Assembly (NCBI RefSeq): GCF_013376095.1
Contig: NZ_JAAMFN010000029.1
Span: 1 to 57,056 of the forward strand
Direction of reading: 5' to 3'
DNA from: Arthrobacter sp. SDTb3-6
GTDB lineage: Bacteria > Actinomycetota > Actinomycetes > Actinomycetales > Micrococcaceae
DNA length: 57,056 bases
The position numbers and the translations under genes are program-made. Positions 36,185-44,937 of this stretch are shown one piece after another. Positions within the stretch are counted from its first letter, which is position 1. The number at the start of each line of letters is the position of its first letter. The notes below the pieces were generated by a model. That model made no database searches. It saw nothing but the letters and a program-made list of their open reading frames with translations, and was not told the DNA's origin.

Positions 36185-36997
36185 CTACTTGCGGCGCATG
36201 GAGGAAATGCCCCGCCACAGCCCGTACACCACGCCGGCGCCCGTGGCGGCCTGCAGGCCCAGGGTGGCGGCCCGGCGGCCCGAACGGTAGTCGTAAATGG
36301 GCCAGTTGTGTTCACGGGCGTGGCGGCGCAGCCTGGCATCGGGGTTGATTGCCACGGGGTTGCCCACCGTGGTCAGGAGCGGAATGTCGTTGTACGAGTC
36401 GCTGTAGGCCCAGCACCGGGCCAGGTCCAGCCCCTGCATTTCCGCCAGCTCGCGCACGGCCCGGCCCTTGGCGGCGCCATGGAGGATCTCGCCCACAATG
36501 CGTCCGGTGTAGAAGCCGCCGTCGACCTCGGCCACCGTGCCCAGGGCGCCGGTCAGCTTGAGCCGCTGGGCAATGACGCCGGCCACCTCCACGGGTGTCG
36601 CCGTCACGAGCCACACCTGCCGGCCGGATTTGAGGTGTTCCTGGGTCAGGGCCAGGGTGCCGGGCCAGATTTTCGAGACGATCATCTCGTCATAGACTTC
36701 CTCGCCCAGGTGGCGGACAAGGTCGGCGCTGATGCCGGCGGCCAGTTTTTGCGCCGAGTCCTGGATGGAATGGACGTCGGACATGTTTTCCCCGCGCAGG
36801 ATGAACTTCGCCTGCTTCCACGCGAATCCGGCGGCGTCACGCAGCGTGAAGGTCTTCTTCTGGTACATTTTGCGCGCCACGTGGAACAGGCTGGCGCCCT
36901 TCATGAGCGTGTTGTCCACGTCAAAGAATGCGGCTTCGCCCTGGAGTTTCGCAGCGGTCGAGGCAGCCTCGGCGCTATCGGTGGTCACATCGGGCAT
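36185..36997 (-). CDS. HAD-IB family phosphatase (SerB-like)
   Basis: 270 residues. The catalytic motif I is AAFFDVDNTLMKG (DxDxT, nucleophile Asp). Motif II is WLVTATP, and motif III/IV lies around KGRAVRELAEMQG and AYSDSYNDIPLLTTVG. Subfamily IB members act on phosphoserine or other small phosphomonoesters; many actinobacterial copies are of unknown substrate. The C-terminus carries a hydrophobic stretch (LGLQAATGAGVVYGLWRGI), perhaps a membrane anchor. The 3' end carries a short duplicated segment encoding the final residues. Confidence 0.88.
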   Translation of the reverse strand: MPDVTTDSAEAASTAAKLQGEAAFFDVDNTLMKGASLFHVARKMYQKKTFTLRDAAGFAWKQAKFILRGENMSDVHSIQDSAQKLAAGISADLVRHLGEEVYDEMIVSKIWPGTLALTQEHLKSGRQVWLVTATPVEVAGVIAQRLKLTGALGTVAEVDGGFYTGRIVGEILHGAAKGRAVRELAEMQGLDLARCWAYSDSYNDIPLLTTVGNPVAINPDARLRRHAREHNWPIYDYRSGRRAATLGLQAATGAGVVYGLWRGISSMRRK

Positions 36998-37093
36998 GCA
37001 ACGAGTCTAGCCATTCCAGACCCGCCTTGCCCGCTGCACCGGATACGGCGCGGTTAATAGTGGCCGGGGGCGAAGTGTGCGTACGGTTAACAG

Positions 37094-37402
37094 ATGGAGC
37101 CAGTTTCCGGCGCAACGCCGACCCTTGAATTGATCACCAAGGCCGAATGCCACCTGTGTGAGGACGCCCGGGCGGTGGTGGCCGCGGTGGCCGCACCCCT
37201 GGGCCTGGCATGGAGCGAGCGCCGGATCGACGGCGATCCGGCGCTCACCGGGCGGTACGGCGAGGAAGTCCCGGTGGTCCTGGTGGACGGGGTGCCGCGC
37301 GACTTCTGGCACATCGACCCGGTGCGCCTGCGCACCGTGCTCGTGGGCCTGATGGGGGCGGACGGGCCGCCGGAGGCCGCGGGGCAACCCCGCTTTGGCT
37401 AA
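37094..37402 (+). CDS. Glutaredoxin-like protein (DUF836)
   Basis: 102 residues with a thioredoxin fold. ITKAECHLCEDARAVV gives a CxxC redox motif (CHLC) at the N-terminus of helix 1, and EEVPVVLVDGV contains the cis-proline. This family usually precedes rex in Actinobacteria, as here. It is likely a small redox partner. The start at 37094 lies just after a GTTAACAG sequence, with no good ribosome binding site, so a leaderless mRNA is possible. Confidence 0.88.
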   Translation: MEPVSGATPTLELITKAECHLCEDARAVVAAVAAPLGLAWSERRIDGDPALTGRYGEEVPVVLVDGVPRDFWHIDPVRLRTVLVGLMGADGPPEAAGQPRFG

Positions 37403-37503
37403 CCCGGGCCCCGGTCCTACAGTTGATAATGGCCGACGGCGGACCGTGGGGACATTTGTTTCCCGCCCGGGTGTGGCCTTGCAAAAGAATTTGGAGTGTC
37501 ACC

Positions 37504-38202
37504 TTGTCCCCAGCGCAGACCCCGGAGGAACCGGCTGCAGAATCGGCCCGGCAACTGCCCCCTGCCACGGTGTCACGGCTGACACTGTACCTGCGCATGC
37601 TCAATGCGCTCCTTGCCGAAGGCACGGAACGGGTGTCCTCGGAAGCCCTGGCCGAGTCGGCCGGCGTCGGCTCCGCCAATGTCCGCAAGGACCTTTCCTA
37701 CCTGGGCTCCTACGGCACCCGCGGGGTCGGCTACGAGGTGGGGCACCTGAGCCGCAAGATCGCCCAGGCGCTGGGCCTGACCCACGAATGGCGGGTGGCC
37801 ATCGTCGGGGCCGGCAACCTGGGCCGGGCACTGGCTAGGTACGCCGGCTTTGAATCACGCGGCTTTGACGTGGTGGCCTTGTTCGACGCCGACCAAATGC
37901 TGGTGGGCACGGAAATCGGCTGGCTGCGCGTCACGGACGTGGCCGAGCTGGAACACACGCTGGAGAAGACCCGGGCCAACATGGTGGTCCTGGCGCTCCC
38001 TGCCGCCGTGGCCCAGGCGGTGTGCGACCGTGTGGTGGCCGCCGGCATCCACAGCATCCTCAGCTTTGCGCCCGTCGCCCTTACGGTGCCCGCCTTCGTC
38101 AACCTGCGCAAGGTGGACATGGCCACGGAACTGCAGATCCTCGCCTACCACGCCCAGCGGCTGGCCGACCCGCGGCTGGAGCAGGACCGGCCCGGCGCCT
38201 GA
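37504..38202 (+). CDS. rex: Redox-sensing transcriptional repressor Rex
   Basis: 232 residues. The N-terminal winged helix is RLTLYLRMLNALLAEG, then VSSEALAESAGVGSANVRKDLSYLG and GTRGVGYEV. The NADH-binding Rossmann domain is RVAIVGAGNLGRALA. The C-terminal domain-swapped helix begins NLRKVDMATELQILAYH. Rex represses respiration genes until NADH/NAD+ rises. The TTG start at 37504 has GGAG eight bases upstream. Cytochrome c maturation and menaquinone genes nearby are plausible regulon members, although I did not find a clean TTGTGA-N6-TCACAA site. Confidence 0.94.
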   Translation: MSPAQTPEEPAAESARQLPPATVSRLTLYLRMLNALLAEGTERVSSEALAESAGVGSANVRKDLSYLGSYGTRGVGYEVGHLSRKIAQALGLTHEWRVAIVGAGNLGRALARYAGFESRGFDVVALFDADQMLVGTEIGWLRVTDVAELEHTLEKTRANMVVLALPAAVAQAVCDRVVAAGIHSILSFAPVALTVPAFVNLRKVDMATELQILAYHAQRLADPRLEQDRPGA

Positions 38203-38225
38203 GTGCACCCGGGCAAGGCCCGTCC

Positions 38226-38270
38226 GCCCAGTACCTGTCCGCCCAGTACCTGTCCGTTCAGTACCCGTGC
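38226..38270. repeat. Three 15-bp tandem repeats at a gene's 3' end
   Basis: GCCCAGTACCTGTCC occurs at 38226-38240 and 38241-38255 exactly, and a third diverged copy lies at 38256-38270. The third contains the TGA stop of the minus-strand membrane protein gene where the other copies would read TGG (Trp). Confidence 0.75.
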
Positions 38271-39010
38271 GGGCCGTTGCCAGGGACGCGCTTGGCGAAG
38301 TATTCCTTGGCGGGGGAGCGGAAGAGGATGATGATGCCCACGACCCCCAGCCCCACCTGGACGATCGTGAAAATATTCGGCTGTGTCAGCGCCGCCAGGG
38401 ACACGATGGCCAGCACCAGCCCCGTGGTCCGTGCCCAGCCGGCGCCGCGGCGGATTTTTACCGCGAGCCAAAAATAGGCCACTGCGGCAATCAGGCTCAG
38501 GACCGTGGCGGCCACCAGGAGGCCGGTGATCGCGGACTGGTCCGCCAGCAGGGAGCTGTAGGCCGGATCGCTGGGCAGCGCCGACGTCAACGCGTCAATG
38601 AGGGTGCTCCGGGCCGCCGGCAGGAACAGCACAAACAGCAGCAGCACGGCGGAAAGCGCCTGCAGGGCGCCGGCGGCCATGATCAGCCGGCTGGCGAGCG
38701 CCACCGGACGCGGGGCGGCCAGGTGCTGGCCCGGCGGGACGGGGCCGGCGCCGCGGGGCGGCAGCTTGCCGCCGTTGGCCTGGCTTCCGGAGCCCCGGTA
38801 ATCCGGCCCCCCGTAGCCGGGATAGGCGGAGGCGGGCGGCAGGCCCCGGGAGGGTCCGGCGTCGTGGTTGGCTTCGGTGGACGACGGCGGCTGCCAGCCT
38901 TCCGGGGCGTACTGGCCGTAGCGCGGCACACCGGGGGAGACCTCCCCGTAGTGCCCGGGTCGGGGACCGGAGGCGGGCCGCTCTTGAGGAGTTTCGTCAG
39001 GAGTGGTCAT
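38258..39010 (-). CDS. Membrane protein with Pro/Gly-rich cytoplasmic N-terminus
   Basis: 250 residues. Residues 1-105 are polar and rich in Pro, Gly and Tyr, as in many actinobacterial cell-envelope proteins. Residues 105-235 contain four hydrophobic segments (for example LIMAAGALQALSAVLLLFVL and GLLVAATVLSLIAAVAYFWL). I do not recognise a catalytic motif. An ATG at 39010 follows GGGACCAC. It sits alone between rex and yceI, reading away from yceI. Confidence 0.8.
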   Translation of the reverse strand: MTTPDETPQERPASGPRPGHYGEVSPGVPRYGQYAPEGWQPPSSTEANHDAGPSRGLPPASAYPGYGGPDYRGSGSQANGGKLPPRGAGPVPPGQHLAAPRPVALASRLIMAAGALQALSAVLLLFVLFLPAARSTLIDALTSALPSDPAYSSLLADQSAITGLLVAATVLSLIAAVAYFWLAVKIRRGAGWARTTGLVLAIVSLAALTQPNIFTIVQVGLGVVGIIILFRSPAKEYFAKRVPGNGPHGY

Positions 39011-39133
39011 GGGAGTGGTCCCTTTCAGTGGCGGCCGGCGGCAGGCAAAACGGCCGCGCCGGGTGTGTATTTAACCCTACGCGACCGCGTGCCGGGGAAC
39101 TACCCGGCAGGTCCCTGCACGGGCCCCCGGGAT

Positions 39134-39183
39134 GTAAAAAAGCGACGTGCCGGCCCGCCATGGGTGGCAGGCCGGCACGTCGC
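39134..39183 (-). terminator. Intrinsic terminator of the yceI gene
   Basis: A perfect 14-bp stem, GCGACGTGCCGGCC (39142-39155) with GGCCGGCACGTCGC (39170-39183). On the minus strand it is followed by TTTTTT. It lies directly after the YceI stop. Confidence 0.85.
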
Positions 39184-39200
39184 GTGGTGCAGGGGTGTGG

Positions 39201-39758
39201 CTAGGCAGCCTTCACGAAGGCAACGTCCAAGGTGATGGTGACCTTGTCGGAGACCAGGACGCCGCCGGCCTCGAGTGCAGCGTTCCAGGTCAGGCCGAAT
39301 TCCTTGCGGCTGATGACGGTCTTGGCTTCAAAGCCTGCGCGGGTGGCGCCGAACGGGTCCACGGCCACGCCGTTGAACTCGCCCTTGAAGGTGACGGTCT
39401 TGGAGATGCCGCGGATGGTCAGCTCACCGGTGAGTTCAAAGTCGCCTTCGTCGCCGGAGACGCTCGTGGAGGTGAATGAAAGGGTGGGGAACTGCTCGAC
39501 GTCGAAGAAGTCCGCGCTGCGGACGTGGCCGTCGCGGTTCTCGTCGCCGGAGTTGAAGCTGGCGGCCTGGATCGTGGCGGTGACGTTGGCGTCGGCCACG
39601 GTTTCACCCAGCGTCAGGGTGGCGGCCACGTCGGTGAACTTCCCGCGGACCTTGGAGATGCCGGCGTGGCGGACGGTGAAGCCCACCGCGCTGTGGGCGG
39701 CGTCAAAGTTCCACGTGCCCTGGCTCAGGCCTACGGTTTCAACAGCTGTTGCAGTCAT
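39201..39758 (-). CDS. YceI-family lipocalin-like protein
   Basis: 185 residues with the YceI fold, a lipocalin-like barrel that binds polyisoprenoids. Motifs: WNFDAAHSAVGFTVRHAGISKVRGKF split around residues 15-40, FNSGDENRDGHVRSADFFDVEQFPTLSF, and FELTGELTIRGISKTVTF. There is no signal peptide in this version, so it is likely cytoplasmic. ATG at 39758 has AAGGAG upstream. Divergent from the phosphatase gene across a 220-base gap with an A/T-rich run near 39880-39895. Confidence 0.92.
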   Translation of the reverse strand: MTATAVETVGLSQGTWNFDAAHSAVGFTVRHAGISKVRGKFTDVAATLTLGETVADANVTATIQAASFNSGDENRDGHVRSADFFDVEQFPTLSFTSTSVSGDEGDFELTGELTIRGISKTVTFKGEFNGVAVDPFGATRAGFEAKTVISRKEFGLTWNAALEAGGVLVSDKVTITLDVAFVKAA

Positions 39759-39980
39759 GGTTTCTCCTTGGGGAATGTACTTGGGAAATACGTTGGATAC
39801 GGCGTTCAGGACCCGGGGGCCGAATCCTTCACCGGGTATAAGCATGCGTTTGCATCTAATATTCCCCAGGCGGGACATTTTTTTTAAAAAGTTTTCAACC
39901 GGCCCGTTGCCACTGTGGCGCCCGAGTCTGGGAATTCCCTGATTAACCCCCATCCCCGTAACTTTGAGAAACTTGGACAC

Positions 39981-40643
39981 ATGCCCCGAGTCACTGTTCA
40001 CCTTCTGCGCCATGGCGAGGTATTTAACCCCGACGGCGTCCTGTACGGCAGGCTTCCCGAATTCCACCTCTCCGACCGTGGCCGTGCCATGGCGGACATG
40101 GTGGCCGGGCACTTCAAGGACCTGGCAGAGCGGGGCGCCGCCCCCGTCCACCTGGTGGCCTCGCCGCTGGACCGTGCGCAGGAAACAGCGCAGCCCACGG
40201 CAGCCGCCCTGGGCCTGGACATCGTCACGGACCCGCGCATCATCGAGGCGGAAAACCACTTTGAAGGCATGAAGGTCAACAAGGCCGAGCTCCTGAAGCC
40301 GCGGCACTGGCGCTACTTTGCCAACCCGCTGCGCCCGTCCTGGGGTGAGCCCTACGCAGCCCAGGCGAAACGCATGCTCGAAGCGGCACGGGACGCCCGG
40401 CGTCGTGCCTTCGAGTTGGGCGGGGAAGGCGCGCAGGCCATCATGGTCAGCCACCAGCTGCCCATCTGGGCCACTCGGCGCAGCGCCGAGGGCAAGCGGC
40501 TGTGGCACGACCCGCGCCATCGCGAATGCACGCTGGCCTCGCTGACTTCCCTCATCTTTGAGGGCGACGACGTCGTTGGCGTGCAGTACAGCGAACCCGC
40601 AGCGGTGCTTTTGCCCGGCGCAGCGACCACGCCCGGAGCCTGA
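39981..40643 (+). CDS. Histidine phosphatase family protein
   Basis: 220 residues in the phosphoglycerate mutase-like family. The catalytic signature is VHLLRHGEVFNPDGVLYGRLP (RHG). The second basic set is ASPLDRAQETAQPTA and the second His is in MVSHQLPIWA. It is the first gene ahead of the cytochrome c maturation operon, an arrangement common in Actinobacteria, though its role there is unclear. The ATG at 39981 abuts the conserved core, so the start is likely. Confidence 0.88.
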   Translation: MPRVTVHLLRHGEVFNPDGVLYGRLPEFHLSDRGRAMADMVAGHFKDLAERGAAPVHLVASPLDRAQETAQPTAAALGLDIVTDPRIIEAENHFEGMKVNKAELLKPRHWRYFANPLRPSWGEPYAAQAKRMLEAARDARRRAFELGGEGAQAIMVSHQLPIWATRRSAEGKRLWHDPRHRECTLASLTSLIFEGDDVVGVQYSEPAAVLLPGAATTPGA

Positions 40644-40755
40644 ATGTGCCGTCCGGGCTAGGCGAAAGCCACCTTTTCGACGTAATGTAGAAATTCCGAT
40701 GGAAAAATCCGCCGTGCCACGGCACTGGAAAAGCGCAAGATGAAAGACAACTAGA

Positions 40756-41361
40756 GTGACTTCCTCGATGAGCCGCCGTTCACTGTTCGCCGCCACCGGC
40801 GCCGTGCTGGCCGTTGGCCTCGCCGCGTGCACGGCCAACGACCCCCTGGCAAAACAAGCCGTGGCCGGGGACAACAAGGGCTTCGTGGCCGGCGACGGTT
40901 CGGTCACCGAATACGCCGCGAACAAGCGCAGCGCACCCGTGGACTTTTCCGGGACGCTCTTCAAGGGCGGCACCGTCAGCGCCGCCCAGCTGCGCGGCAA
41001 GGTCACGGTCCTGAACTTTTGGTACGCGGCGTGTTCCCCGTGCCGGCTGGAGGCGCCTGACCTGCAGGCCCTGCACGTTGAGTTCGAACCCAAGGGCGTG
41101 GAGTTCCTCGGCGTGAACATCCGCGACGAGGCGCCCACCGCCGAGGCGTTCGAGCGCACCTTCAAGCTGACGTACCCGAGCATCATGGACAAGGACGGCG
41201 GCGTGCTGCTGGCGCTCTCCCAGCGCGACCTGGTCAAACCCTCCGCCGTGCCCACCACCTTGGTGCTGGATAAGCAGGGGCGTGTCTCCGCCCGGCTCCT
41301 GGGCACCGCGGACAAGGGCACGCTCAAGGCGCTGATCATCTCTGCACTGGCCGAGAAGTAG
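40756..41361 (+). CDS. TlpA/ResA-like thioredoxin lipoprotein
   Basis: 201 residues. The N-terminus MTSSMSRRSLFAATGAVLAV is followed by GLAAC, a signal peptide with lipobox, so the protein is an exported lipoprotein. The redoxin domain has the active motif WYAACSPCRLEAP (CxxC) and VPTTLVLDKQGRV with the cis-proline. It should reduce apocytochrome c heme-binding cysteines outside the membrane, using electrons from CcdA encoded next. GTG at 40756. Confidence 0.92.
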   Translation: MTSSMSRRSLFAATGAVLAVGLAACTANDPLAKQAVAGDNKGFVAGDGSVTEYAANKRSAPVDFSGTLFKGGTVSAAQLRGKVTVLNFWYAACSPCRLEAPDLQALHVEFEPKGVEFLGVNIRDEAPTAEAFERTFKLTYPSIMDKDGGVLLALSQRDLVKPSAVPTTLVLDKQGRVSARLLGTADKGTLKALIISALAEK

Positions 41362-41366
41362 GGCCG

Positions 41367-42125
41367 GTGTCCACCAACCCATTTGCCGAAATCATTAGCA
41401 GCGGCTCCATGCTGCTGGCCATCCCGGTTGCCTTGCTGGCCGGGATTGTGTCATTTCTGTCGCCCTGCGTTCTGCCGCTGGTTCCCGGCTACCTCGGCTA
41501 CGTCAGCGGACTGACCGGGGCCGACCTGCAAAAGCAGCGCAGGGGGCGCATGCTGCTGGGCATTGGGCTGTTTGTCCTGGGGTTTTCCGCCGTCTTCGTG
41601 CTGATCGGCGCCATGTTCGGCCAGCTGGGTGCGTGGCTGCGCACGCCCGATGCCGCCTGGGTGACACAGGTCCTGGGCGCCGTGGTCATCCTGTTGGGCG
41701 TAGTGTTTCTCGGGGGACTGGGGTGGTTCCAGCGGGACGTGAAGATCCATGCCAAGCCGCCGGCGGGCCTGTGGGGCGCACCCGTGCTTGGCATCACCTT
41801 CGGGCTGGGCTGGGCGCCGTGCATCGGCCCCACGTTGAGCGCGGTCCTGGCCCTGACCTACTTTGACGGCAGCACGGCGGCCAAGGGCGCGTTCTTGACG
41901 TTTGTGTACTGCCTGGGGCTCGGGGTGCCGTTCCTGCTGATCGCCCTGGGTGTCCGGCGCGGCCTGGGCGCCCTGGCGTTCTTCCGCAAGCACCGCCGCG
42001 GCCTGCAGTGGTTTGGCGGCGGGATGCTGGTGGCGCTGGGCGGACTGATGGTGACGGGCCTGTGGGGCACGTGGATCAACGAGCTGCAATTCTGGTTTGC
42101 CGGAGAAGTGAGACTGCCAATCTGA
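41367..42125 (+). CDS. ccdA: CcdA-type thiol electron carrier for cytochrome c maturation
   Basis: 252 residues with six membrane helices. VSFLSPCVLPLVPGYLGY holds the first conserved cysteine and FGLGWAPCIGPTLSAVLAL the second; together they carry electrons across the membrane. GTG at 41367 is five bases after the TlpA-like stop. The stop overlaps resB by one base. Family length and motifs are complete. Confidence 0.94.
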   Translation: MSTNPFAEIISSGSMLLAIPVALLAGIVSFLSPCVLPLVPGYLGYVSGLTGADLQKQRRGRMLLGIGLFVLGFSAVFVLIGAMFGQLGAWLRTPDAAWVTQVLGAVVILLGVVFLGGLGWFQRDVKIHAKPPAGLWGAPVLGITFGLGWAPCIGPTLSAVLALTYFDGSTAAKGAFLTFVYCLGLGVPFLLIALGVRRGLGALAFFRKHRRGLQWFGGGMLVALGGLMVTGLWGTWINELQFWFAGEVRLPI

Positions 42126-43840
42126 TGAGGGAAAATTCGGTGCAAGACGTGCAAAGCAAGAAGCCGGCCAAGAACGATGTCGAGCTGCCCCGGCTGGGCT
42201 TCTTCGGCATGCTCCGCTGGGCCTGGCGGCAGCTGACGAGCATGCGGACCGCGTTGTTCCTGCTGCTTCTGCTCGCCGTGGCGGCTGTTCCGGGGTCTAT
42301 TTTCCCCCAGCGCGCCTCCAACCCGTCCACGGTCACGCAATATTTGTCGGACCACCCCACTTCCGGGCCCATCATGGACTGGTTCAAGCTTTTCGACGTG
42401 TACTCCTCGCCGTGGTTTGCCGCCATTTACCTGCTGCTCTTCACCTCCCTCGTGGGATGCGTGCTGCCCCGGGCCAAGATCCACTGGAAGGCCATGCGCT
42501 CGGTGCCCCCGCGCACGCCCAAGCGGCTGTCCAGGCTGGCCGAATACGGCACCGTGGAAATTCCGGCCGGCAGCGGCGTTGACGCAGACCAGGCCATCAA
42601 GGATGCCGCAGCGGTCCTGAAATCCCGGCGCTACCGGGTGGACGTGCGCGACCTTGGCTCGGACCGGCCGTCCGTGGGCGCGGAAGTGGGCTTCCTGAAG
42701 GAAGTGGGAAACCTGGTCTTCCACATCTCCATTCTGGGCGTCCTCGCATCCGTGGGCTTCAGCGGGCTGGCAGGGTACAGCGGCCAGCGCGTGGTGGTGG
42801 AAGGCGATACCTTCGTCAACACCCTGGTGGGCTATGACACCTTCACTCCCGGCGCCTACTTCAACAGCGACCGCCTGAGCCCCTACTCCGTCAAACTGGA
42901 CAAGCTCGTGGTCAAGTACGACAGGGAATCGCCGGGCCACTACGGCCAGCCCATCGACTTCACGGCCTCGCTGACCACCAAGGACGGCGCCGGCGCCCCC
43001 GCCAAGCAACAGATCCTGAAGGTCAACGATCCCGTCTCCATCGGCGGCACCAACATCTACCTGGTCGGCAACGGCTACGCCCCGGTGGTGACCGTCAAGG
43101 ACGGCAAGGGCAACATCGCCTTCCAGGGGCCGGTGGTCACCATCCCCACGGACGGCGCCTACACCTCATTGATGGTCATTAAAGTTCCTGACGCCAAGCC
43201 CAAGGAACTGGGCTTCGTCGGCTTTTTCCTGCCCACGGCCCTTATCGACAGCAAGGGTGTGGCGTACGGCTCCGACCCCGACCCGTTCAACCCGCAGCTG
43301 AACCTCAATGCCTACACCGGCGACCTGGGCCTGGACAACGGCGTGCCCCGCAACGTCTACACCCTGGACACGTCCAAGATGAAGCAGATCAACGGCCGCG
43401 ACCTGAAGGCCGGTGGCATCGTGCTGGCGCCCGGGCAGAGCTACAAACTGCCGGAGGGCAACGGCACCATCAGTTTCGACGGCATCAAGCGCTTCGCCGC
43501 GCTGGACATCCGCCACGACCCGGGACAGGTCTACGTGCTGGTGTTTGCCGTCCTGGCCCTGGCCGGGCTCATGGCCTCACTCTTCCTCAACCGCCGCCGC
43601 GTGTGGATCCGCACCGGCAACCACCCGGACGGACGCACCATGGTGGAATTCGGCCTGCTGGCCCGCGGCGAGGACCACCGTTTGGCCGGGGAAGCAGCGG
43701 CCATCCACAAGGCACTCCACGTGAAGTGGGTGGTGCCACAAGCCCCGCAGGGGGAAGATGGAAAACAGCCGTCCAGCCATCAAGGCGACACCGGAACCGA
43801 TGCCGCCGTGTCAAGTACCGTGTCAAGTAAGGACCACTAA
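42125..43840 (+). CDS. resB: ResB/Ccs1-like cytochrome c maturation protein
   Basis: 571 residues. Membrane helices near the N-terminus (TALFLLLLLAVAAVPGSIFPQ and IYLLLFTSLVGCVLP), a third near residue 200, then a large extracytoplasmic domain, and a final helix (VLVFAVLALAGLMASLFL) followed by a soluble tail. This is the System II apocytochrome chaperone that works with CcsB to attach heme. ATG at 42125 overlaps the ccdA stop. The last base is shared with the next start. Confidence 0.93.
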   Translation: MRENSVQDVQSKKPAKNDVELPRLGFFGMLRWAWRQLTSMRTALFLLLLLAVAAVPGSIFPQRASNPSTVTQYLSDHPTSGPIMDWFKLFDVYSSPWFAAIYLLLFTSLVGCVLPRAKIHWKAMRSVPPRTPKRLSRLAEYGTVEIPAGSGVDADQAIKDAAAVLKSRRYRVDVRDLGSDRPSVGAEVGFLKEVGNLVFHISILGVLASVGFSGLAGYSGQRVVVEGDTFVNTLVGYDTFTPGAYFNSDRLSPYSVKLDKLVVKYDRESPGHYGQPIDFTASLTTKDGAGAPAKQQILKVNDPVSIGGTNIYLVGNGYAPVVTVKDGKGNIAFQGPVVTIPTDGAYTSLMVIKVPDAKPKELGFVGFFLPTALIDSKGVAYGSDPDPFNPQLNLNAYTGDLGLDNGVPRNVYTLDTSKMKQINGRDLKAGGIVLAPGQSYKLPEGNGTISFDGIKRFAALDIRHDPGQVYVLVFAVLALAGLMASLFLNRRRVWIRTGNHPDGRTMVEFGLLARGEDHRLAGEAAAIHKALHVKWVVPQAPQGEDGKQPSSHQGDTGTDAAVSSTVSSKDH

Positions 43841-44937
43841 TGCCAACAATCAATGATGGCCTCGCCCTGCTCAGTGAGCAGTTCATGCTCATGGCCGGGC
43901 TGGCCTACGCCGTTGCGTTTTGTGCCTACGCCTGGGACCTGGTGACCTACAGCAAGGCTGTCCGCCGCGGCCTGGCCGTGGCGGACGAGGCCGGGAATGC
44001 CCGCTCCGTGCCCGCCCAGGCCGACCGGCTCGTGGGCGTTGGCGCCGCAGGAAGCATCGGCCAGGACCTCGGCGCGGGGCCCCTGGACCGCGGCGTGCGC
44101 CCCAGCAGCAAGACGCACGCCGGTTCGGACGGCATCACCGCCGGCGATTCCATGCGCTACGGCAAGGAAAAGCGGCGCGCAGCGAGGGTCGCCGTGGCCA
44201 TCACCATCGTGGCCGCCGTCGTCCAGGGCCTGGCGGTGCTGTTCCGCGGCCTGGCTGCCGGGCGGGTGCCGTGGGGCAACATGTACGAATTCTGCACCAC
44301 CGGCGGGTTCACCGTGGCGCTGATCTTCCTGCTCGTGCTGACCCGCCGCGACCTGCGCTTCCTGGGCACCTTCGTCATCGGCCTGGTGCTGGTGATGATC
44401 ACGGCCGCCTCGGTCGCCTTCTGGACGCCCGCCGGGCATCTGGTGCCGGCGCTGCAGAGCTACTGGCTGATCATCCACGTCTCCATCGCGGTCATGTCCT
44501 CCTCGCTGTTCACCTTGACCTTCGCGATGTCGGTGCTGCAGCTGCTGCAGTCCCGCCGCGAGGCCTCCATTTCTTCCGGGAAGCCGGACAAGTTCCCGGC
44601 CATGCGGCTGGTACCGAACGCGCTGAGCCTGGAAAACATGTCCTACCGCATCAACGGCATCGCCTTTGTGGGCTGGACCCTGACGCTGATGTTCGGTTCC
44701 ATCTGGGCCGAGAAGGCATGGGGCCGCTTCTGGGGCTGGGACCCGAAGGAAGTGTGGACGTTCGTCATCTGGGTGGCCTACGCCGGCTACCTGCACGCCC
44801 GCGCCACCCGCGGCTGGACCGGCACACGCGCCGCCTGGCTGTCCATCGTGGGCTACCTGTGCGTGGTCTTCAACTTCACGATCGTGAATGTGTACTTCGC
44901 CGGCCTGCACTCCTACGCCGGCGTGGGAAGCAGCTAG
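43840..44937 (+). CDS. ccsB: CcsB/CcsA heme-handling protein (cytochrome c synthetase subunit)
   Basis: 365 residues, polytopic. The tryptophan-rich WWD heme domain is WGRFWGWDPKEVWTFVIWVAY. Conserved His residues lie in the neighbouring helices (IIHVSIAVMS and LHARATRGW). It forms the System II heme lyase with ResB. Residues 30-115 include a polar insert between the first two helices. The start overlaps the resB stop (TAATG). Last gene of the operon; a strong hairpin follows. Confidence 0.93.
   Translation: MPTINDGLALLSEQFMLMAGLAYAVAFCAYAWDLVTYSKAVRRGLAVADEAGNARSVPAQADRLVGVGAAGSIGQDLGAGPLDRGVRPSSKTHAGSDGITAGDSMRYGKEKRRAARVAVAITIVAAVVQGLAVLFRGLAAGRVPWGNMYEFCTTGGFTVALIFLLVLTRRDLRFLGTFVIGLVLVMITAASVAFWTPAGHLVPALQSYWLIIHVSIAVMSSSLFTLTFAMSVLQLLQSRREASISSGKPDKFPAMRLVPNALSLENMSYRINGIAFVGWTLTLMFGSIWAEKAWGRFWGWDPKEVWTFVIWVAYAGYLHARATRGWTGTRAAWLSIVGYLCVVFNFTIVNVYFAGLHSYAGVGSS

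Noticed and set aside
39759-39980. Rex operator upstream of yceI
   Set aside because: The region is AT-rich, but no TTGTGA-N6-TCACAA-like palindrome was found.
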